Assembly (NCBI GenBank): GCA_964355945.1
Contig: CAYHGE010000114.1
Span: 1-8,526 of the forward strand
Direction: 5' to 3'
Length of the DNA stretch: 8,526 bases
From: CAIVAT01 sp964355945
GTDB lineage: Bacteria; Bacteroidota; Bacteroidia; Bacteroidales; FEN-979
Position numbers and translations under genes: made by a program. Below, in pieces: positions 4,228 to 8,526 of the stretch; positions within the stretch are counted from its first letter, which is position 1; every line of letters starts with the position of its first letter. The notes beneath the pieces are model-generated. The model saw nothing but the letters and a program-made list of their open reading frames with translations, ran no database searches and was not told the DNA's origin.

Positions 4228-7200
4228 TGGAAGGAAACGTAATGATTCTACAAAATTCCATAGATGAAGTCCAAAACCTCGATATCACCGATGTTATCGG
4301 CAAATATGTAAAACTGACCCCAAAGGGTAATAACCACCAGGGAAACTGCCCGTTTCACAAAGAGAAAACCCCTAGTTTTTCTGTCTCTCCGTCCAAAGGC
4401 TTTTACAAATGCTTTGGCTGTGGGAAACATGGCAATGCCATCGGTTTCGTGATGGAATACAAGAAAATCGACTTTTTATCGGCGGTGAAGGCAATTGCCG
4501 CCGATCACAATATAATCCTCCTGGAAGAACCCCGTTCAAAGGAGGCCACTGTAAAGTTTAATCGTAATGAACAGCTTTATGCTGCAAACAAAATAGCGCT
4601 GGACTGGTTTCAGGAAAATCTGAACTCAAAGGAAAATGAATCCGCCCTTGGGTATGTGCTTGGTCGCTGGAACCAGGAGACAATTACCGACTTTGGGGTC
4701 GGCTTTGCCCCTGAAAGCTGGGATGGCCTGAAGAATTATGCCAAACCCAAGGGTGTCACCGAAGATATCCTGCTCGAAACAGGGTTGCTGTCGGAGAGCA
4801 AAGGCAAACGCTTTGATTACTTCCGTGGCCGGATCATGTTCCCGATCCTTTCCACCACAGGACGTGTGGTCGGGTTTACCGGCCGAAACTTTTCCGGCAA
4901 CGAAACTGCGCCAAAATACTTCAATACCCCGCAAACGGGGATATACAACAAGGGGAAAACCCTTTATGGCCTTCACATGGCAGCAAAAGCGATCAGGGAA
5001 AGAGGTTTCGTTTACCTGGTTGAAGGCAACGCCGATGTGATCCGGTTGCACCAGATCGGTAAAATTAACACGGTTGGTTCTGGGGGTACCGCCCTGACCA
5101 GGGAACAGATTGCAGAGCTGAAAAATCGCTCTGCATCTGTCACCCTCATCGGGGATTCGGATGGCGCCGGTCAAACCGCCGTCTTAAAAAGCGGAAAGCT
5201 GATCATTGAGGCTGGCATGTTCTGCAACGTGATCGAGCTCCCGAAAGGAGAAGAGAAACAGGACCCGGATTCATTCTTTCAGGACGGTGAGCAATTTGAC
5301 CAGTACGCCGGCGAACTCCAGAAGGACTTTATTATTTGGCAGGCAGAATCCTTAAAGGAAAAGTGCAAAAGCCCCGACGAGAAATCAAAGGTTATTGATG
5401 AACTGTCGTGGCTGATCACACGGCTGCCGGTTTCTTCCCACACGCTTTACATTGAACAGCTGAGCGCGAAGATCAAACCCAAAAGGGCCTGGGAAGACAG
5501 CATCCGTCGATTCCTGGCTGATGAACCCAGGCAGGAGAAGAAAGAACCCGAGAACGCCATTCCGTCTCATGTTATCCTATCGGATTATGAGAAGTATGGA
5601 TTCTACCAGGACCACAATTGCTATTACTTCCGGACTAAAAACGGCCCGTTGCGTGGATGCAATTTCATCATGGAACCCTTGTTTCATGTAGCTTCTGTGC
5701 TGAACAGCAAACGGATATACCGGATCACCAACGAACATGGCTACAGCCAGGTGATTGAACTTCTGCAAAAAGATTTGATCTCCATCAGCGCTTTCAAACT
5801 CCGGGTTGAAAGCCTGGGGAATTTTCTGTTTGAAGGAACCGATGCCGATCTGAACAAACTCAAGCGGTTTCTCTATGAGAAAACAGAGAGCTGCATAGAG
5901 ATTATCCAGCTTGGCTGGCAAAAAGATGGGTTCTGGGCCTGGAGCAATGGTATTTTCAATGGGGAGTTCAAAGGGACCGACCAGAACGGAATCGTGGTCC
6001 ACAAAGGCAAAAACTACTACCTGCCATCTTCCAGCGGGATATACAAGTCCGAGGAAACCCTCTTCGTTTCGGAACGCAAGTTCCGTCATTCACCGGGAAA
6101 GATCTCCCTGTTCGATTATTCCTCCGGGCTGCTCCAGGTTTACGGAGATAACGCCATGTTCGGACTCTGTTTCTATTTTGCCACCCTGTTCCGTGACCAT
6201 ATCGCGGGTCAGTTTGGCTTCTTTCCGATCCTCAATCTTTTCGGCCCAAAAGGGGCCGGGAAGACTGAGATGGCCATCAGCCTGCTCCAGCTCTTCGGCA
6301 ACCAGGCCAAGGGGCCGAATATCACCAACACCACCAAGGCGGCGCTGGCTGACCATGTTGCCATGTTCTCCAATGCGCTTTGCCATATTGATGAGTATAA
6401 AAACAACCTGGAATACGAAAAGATCGAATTCCTCAAGGGGCTTTGGGATGGTACCGGTCGCACCCGGATGAACATGGACAAAGACAAGAAAAAGGAAACC
6501 ACCTCCGTCTATGTCGGTAATATGGTTTCCGGGCAGGAGATGACCACCGCCGACATTGCCCTTTTTTCCAGGATGATCTACCTGTGGTTCAACAAGGTCG
6601 AATTCAACGAAAAAGAAAAGGCAGCCTTCAATGATCTGAAAGCGATCGAAAAGCATGGGTTGACCCATCTCACGCATCAGATCCTGCAGCACCGTTCGAA
6701 ATTTACGCAGCAGTACCGTGAAAATTACGATCTGGCATCTGGCGAACTATCCAAAATGCTAAACGGCCTGGTGATCGAAGACCGTATTTTTCGCAACTGG
6801 CTGGTCATCATTGCTGCTTATCGAACATTAAAGGATGAGATCACAGTTCCATGGAAATATGACGACCTGCTCAGAATTGCTGCAGGCAAGATCATTCTGC
6901 AAAACAAGGAGACCAAGACCAGCAATGAGATTTCGATCTTCTGGAGTATCGTTGAATTTCTGACCAATGATGGGTTAATCAAAGAAGATGTAGATTTCAA
7001 GGTTGACTTTGTCAACAGGTTAAAAACTGACCTGGTTTCCACAGAAGCGGAATGGACGAAGCCCAAGCATATACTCTATCTGAACCATTCCAGGATATTT
7101 CAGCTTTATCGTGTCCATGGCCAGAAAACCAAGGAGAACATCCTTCCGCTGAAAACCCTTGAATATTACCTGATGAATTCCAAGGAATACCTGGGAAGGA

Positions 7201-7421
7201 AACACTCCGTCAGTTTCAAAGTTGAAGAGAACCACCGGGTTGTTGAAGATCAGGATACAAATGTCTCCGTGGATGGCACCCAAATAAAGAAAACCACCCG
7301 CCGAATAACCACAGCGATGGTTTTTGATTACGACATGCTGAACATCTCCATTCTCAACATTGTTGATAAACAGGAGATTGATCCAAATACAGGGGAGCCG
7401 TCTGATAATCTTCCCTTTTGA
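4227..7421 (+). CDS. Mobile-element primase-helicase (CHC2 zinc finger, TOPRIM, P-loop ATPase)
   Basis: 1064 residues, against roughly 600-660 for chromosomal DnaG. N-terminal CHC2 zinc finger: C41-P-F-H44 and C62-F-G-C65 with the usual 17-residue gap, for template binding. A DnaG core follows (FRGRIMFPI, VVGFTGR, PKYFNTP, KTLYGL), then TOPRIM: E266-G-N-A-D270, G-TALT near 287-291, D310-S-D312 and D346-P-D348, the acidic residues that bind the metal for primer synthesis. In place of the DnaG helicase-binding tail there is a long region ending in a P-loop ATPase: Walker A GPKGAGKT (673-680), Walker B ALCHIDE (D722, E723), a likely sensor strand VYVGNMVSG and a possible arginine finger near R782. 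The stretch before it (IQLGWQKDGFWAW, VYGDNAMFG) recalls DUF927-type helicase-like proteins. The protein probably both unwinds and primes the element's DNA. An alternative start at Met6 (base 4242) has GGAAGGA six bases upstream; the TAATG overlap favours 4227. Confidence 0.88.
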   Translation: MEGNVMILQNSIDEVQNLDITDVIGKYVKLTPKGNNHQGNCPFHKEKTPSFSVSPSKGFYKCFGCGKHGNAIGFVMEYKKIDFLSAVKAIAADHNIILLEEPRSKEATVKFNRNEQLYAANKIALDWFQENLNSKENESALGYVLGRWNQETITDFGVGFAPESWDGLKNYAKPKGVTEDILLETGLLSESKGKRFDYFRGRIMFPILSTTGRVVGFTGRNFSGNETAPKYFNTPQTGIYNKGKTLYGLHMAAKAIRERGFVYLVEGNADVIRLHQIGKINTVGSGGTALTREQIAELKNRSASVTLIGDSDGAGQTAVLKSGKLIIEAGMFCNVIELPKGEEKQDPDSFFQDGEQFDQYAGELQKDFIIWQAESLKEKCKSPDEKSKVIDELSWLITRLPVSSHTLYIEQLSAKIKPKRAWEDSIRRFLADEPRQEKKEPENAIPSHVILSDYEKYGFYQDHNCYYFRTKNGPLRGCNFIMEPLFHVASVLNSKRIYRITNEHGYSQVIELLQKDLISISAFKLRVESLGNFLFEGTDADLNKLKRFLYEKTESCIEIIQLGWQKDGFWAWSNGIFNGEFKGTDQNGIVVHKGKNYYLPSSSGIYKSEETLFVSERKFRHSPGKISLFDYSSGLLQVYGDNAMFGLCFYFATLFRDHIAGQFGFFPILNLFGPKGAGKTEMAISLLQLFGNQAKGPNITNTTKAALADHVAMFSNALCHIDEYKNNLEYEKIEFLKGLWDGTGRTRMNMDKDKKKETTSVYVGNMVSGQEMTTADIALFSRMIYLWFNKVEFNEKEKAAFNDLKAIEKHGLTHLTHQILQHRSKFTQQYRENYDLASGELSKMLNGLVIEDRIFRNWLVIIAAYRTLKDEITVPWKYDDLLRIAAGKIILQNKETKTSNEISIFWSIVEFLTNDGLIKEDVDFKVDFVNRLKTDLVSTEAEWTKPKHILYLNHSRIFQLYRVHGQKTKENILPLKTLEYYLMNSKEYLGRKHSVSFKVEENHRVVEDQDTNVSVDGTQIKKTTRRITTAMVFDYDMLNISILNIVDKQEIDPNTGEPSDNLPF

Positions 7422-7458
7422 AAAAAATGAAAACACAAAAAGTTTAACGCAAAAACGG

Positions 7459-7676
7459 CAGCTACACCAGCTACAATAACTACAATTTTTAAAATATTAT
7501 AAATGAGTAAGTTAAAAGCAACTATCAATGGAATGGCCCAGCTAAGCGCAGCTACACTTAACTACAGCTCCTACAAAAAACTATAATGTAGCTGAGATTT
7601 ATCGTTTCTTGAAATGCTTACCTGGTTGATTTACAGATTGATAATTGAATGTAGCTGATGTAGCTGCCGTAGATGC
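7459..7676. repeat. Iteron-like CAGCTACA array, candidate replication origin
   Basis: Six exact copies of one octamer in 208 bp: CAGCTACA at 7459, 7468 and 7549, then its complement TGTAGCTG at 7587, 7650 and 7659. The order is three forward, three reversed, with 9-bp spacing in each outer pair; degenerate copies continue the 9-bp phase (TAACTACA at 7477, CGTAGATG at 7668) and others lie in the middle (7539, 7559). The outer pairs form a 17-bp inverted repeat with one mismatch (7459-7475 against 7650-7666). An AT-rich stretch, 7484-7505, lies inside. Iterons plus an AT-rich unwinding site next to a primase-helicase gene is the usual design of a plasmid or phage origin. Alternatives are operator arrays or an invertible segment. 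A 27-codon ORF (7503-7586) falls inside but looks incidental. Confidence 0.6.
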
Positions 7677-7715
7677 CAAAATATATACCCTGACTGAGAA
7701 AAACTGAATTTTTTT

Positions 7716-7961
7716 ATGAATCATCCCGGACCCATCACTGATCAAAACGGCTGGAAATATTACGACCATCTTCCTCAGGGCTTTCGCCTGGCTACCATGG
7801 ATGATCTTCACATCCGGGGTAAGAAGAAAGTTGGGATGCAGTACCTGATCCAGCGTGGAGACCAACAATACTTCGAAGTTCATTACATAACAGAATTCAC
7901 CAGGAGCATCAATCTCAAGCCGTTTCTGGATCACGAAATGGTGTTCGTTAACGAACAATGA
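7716..7961 (+). CDS. Small protein of unknown function
   Basis: 81 residues, MNHPGPITDQNGWKYYDHLP and on. No family that I can name, though phrases such as LPQGFRLATMDDL, KKKVGMQYLI and LKPFLDHEMVFVNE have the look of a conserved small cytoplasmic protein of Bacteroidota mobile elements: aromatic- and charge-rich, mixed alpha/beta, without a signal peptide or membrane segment. It begins 40 bp after the octamer array, so the array could act as its regulatory region. ATG 7716 follows a run of seven T; no Shine-Dalgarno sequence is visible. The C-terminal codons for VFVNE contain a 14-bp palindrome. Confidence 0.6.
   Translation: MNHPGPITDQNGWKYYDHLPQGFRLATMDDLHIRGKKKVGMQYLIQRGDQQYFEVHYITEFTRSINLKPFLDHEMVFVNEQ
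7943..7956. promoter_or_regulatory. 14-bp perfect palindrome, candidate operator
   Basis: GTTCGTTAACGAAC is perfectly symmetrical and lies 8 bp ahead of the promoter-like site for the 7999 gene. It overlaps the end of the preceding coding region, so codon choice could produce it by chance. Confidence 0.35.
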
Positions 7962-7963
7962 CC

Positions 7964-7994
7964 TTTACTTTAAAACGGATGACAAATACATTTG
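7964..7994 (+). promoter_or_regulatory. Promoter-like site directly before the 7999 gene
   Basis: TACATTTG (7987-7994) matches TAnnTTTG perfectly. TTTA (7964-7967), a near match to the TTTG -33 box, is 19 bp upstream, within the normal spacing for Bacteroidota sigma factor. The transcription start would fall at or next to ATG 7999, implying a leaderless or nearly leaderless mRNA, unless translation begins further in. Confidence 0.4.
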
Positions 7995-7998
7995 CCAC

Positions 7999-8520
7999 AT
8001 GAATGACAACCAGCGCCCAACTATTACGATAAAACTCAAACCGTATCTCCAGGAATACCTGGCGTTCGAGCTACGAAGCAACATGGCTTCTAAACGCAAC
8101 CTGATCGGTATTTTGATTCACAAATTTCTTGAGTACATTCCCCCAGATGTGCAACCCGAGTTTCCGAAGGGACCGGAATACATCACCTTCCTTGTTCCGT
8201 TTTTCGAAGATATCAACGTGAGGGGCAACCTGTGGATATCGCCGCTCAACCAGCAAATATTCGAACAGTTTGTCGAATGGCATTTCAAGCAGCTCTTCTT
8301 TCATTACATGAATGATAAGGTCCGGCTTTATCGTTCATTCAAGAAGGCCATTTTGCAGTTCTGTGCGGATTATCAATTTACCATGAACTACATCAACTAC
8401 GAAATGTTAAAAAAGGATTACTACCGGAAAAGATCAAGGAAAAAGGCAGACAAAGATTTGCCGCTTTGCGTTCCAGGATTGTCTCCGGAGTGTCCAAATA
8501 TTTACTTATTGCTAAACTGA
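7999..8520 (+). CDS. Hypothetical mobile-element protein
   Basis: 173 residues, no recognised domain. It opens with RPTITIKLKPYLQEYLAFEL, a strand-helix start seen in small Bacteroidota element proteins, then IPPDVQPEFPKGPEYITFLVPF, a long helical region rich in aromatics (FVEWHFKQLFFHYMNDKVRLYRSFKKAI) and a basic tail (KKDYYRKRSRKKADK) before a short hydrophobic end. The basic helical C-terminus suggests nucleic-acid contact, but this is a guess from composition. The stop overlaps another ATG (TGATG at 8518-8522) that runs off the window, so a further coupled gene probably starts at 8520. Confidence 0.62.
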   Translation: MNDNQRPTITIKLKPYLQEYLAFELRSNMASKRNLIGILIHKFLEYIPPDVQPEFPKGPEYITFLVPFFEDINVRGNLWISPLNQQIFEQFVEWHFKQLFFHYMNDKVRLYRSFKKAILQFCADYQFTMNYINYEMLKKDYYRKRSRKKADKDLPLCVPGLSPECPNIYLLLN

Positions 8521-8526
8521 TGAGAA

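Noticed and set aside
5577..6692. Long minus-strand open frames opposite the primase gene (170 and 200 codons)
   Set aside because: They are antisense to a protein with complete zinc-finger, TOPRIM and Walker motifs, and their translations show no domain-like pattern; they come from the codon bias of the plus-strand gene.
7503..7586. 27-codon ORF within the octamer array
   Set aside because: Its codons are largely made of the CAGCTACA repeats themselves and it has no visible initiation signal; the repeats explain it better.
7459..7676. CRISPR array
   Set aside because: The repeat is only 8 bp, occurs in both orientations and has spacers of unequal length; no cas gene is present.

Overview
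The window looks like a Bacteroidota chromosome with the left end of an integrated mobile element. Three things suggest this: promoter-like sites of the TAnnTTTG type typical of that phylum, a general lack of strong Shine-Dalgarno sequences, and a lipoprotein plus small mobile-element proteins of Bacteroidota character. No 16S or other phylogenetic marker is present, so the assignment stays at phylum level.

Left part (1 to about 3043) is host-like and fairly AT-rich. On the minus strand a lipoprotein with two Cache-like segments (386-1381) lies 9 bp ahead of the start of an NCS2-type nucleobase permease that runs off the left edge (1-376). Between 1382 and 2304 there is no intact gene that can be supported, but there is recognisable debris: a frameshifted small membrane ORF (1728-1896), the C-terminal winged-helix tail of a Fic-type or AlbA_2-type protein with three in-frame stops (2003-2206, plus), and the two ends of a deleted AbiEii-like nucleotidyltransferase gene (2202-2304, minus). 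The intact partner of that nucleotidyltransferase, a winged-helix antitoxin-like regulator (2309-2821, minus), is preceded by a 24-bp perfect palindrome that overlaps its promoter. A 52-bp imperfect direct repeat (1936-1987 and 2843-2894) flanks this decayed module.

Junction: a strong bidirectional terminator hairpin (3003-3038) is followed by only the 3' end of a tRNA gene (3044-3065, minus: acceptor strand, T-stem 3' strand and T-loop). The rest of the tRNA is absent. This is the expected scar where an integrase inserted an element into a tRNA 3' end; the element extends rightward from about 3065. Its first 500 bp are non-coding and carry short direct and inverted repeats that could bind integrase or excisionase.

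Element (about 3065 to beyond 8526): a tight plus-strand operon encodes a 59-aa MerR/excisionase-like helix-turn-helix protein, an 84-aa probable DNA-binding protein, a 65-aa helical protein and a 1064-aa primase-helicase (CHC2 zinc finger, TOPRIM, P-loop ATPase), the last three with 1-4 bp overlaps. Just after the primase gene lies a 218-bp region with six exact copies of CAGCTACA, three forward then three reversed, plus degenerate copies and an AT-rich core. This is a good candidate for the element's replication origin, served by the adjacent primase-helicase. Two unidentified genes (7716-7961 and 7999-8520) follow, with a promoter-like site and a 14-bp palindrome between them. No integrase, relaxase or structural phage gene is in the window, so whether the element is a prophage, satellite, ICE or integrated plasmid cannot be decided here.
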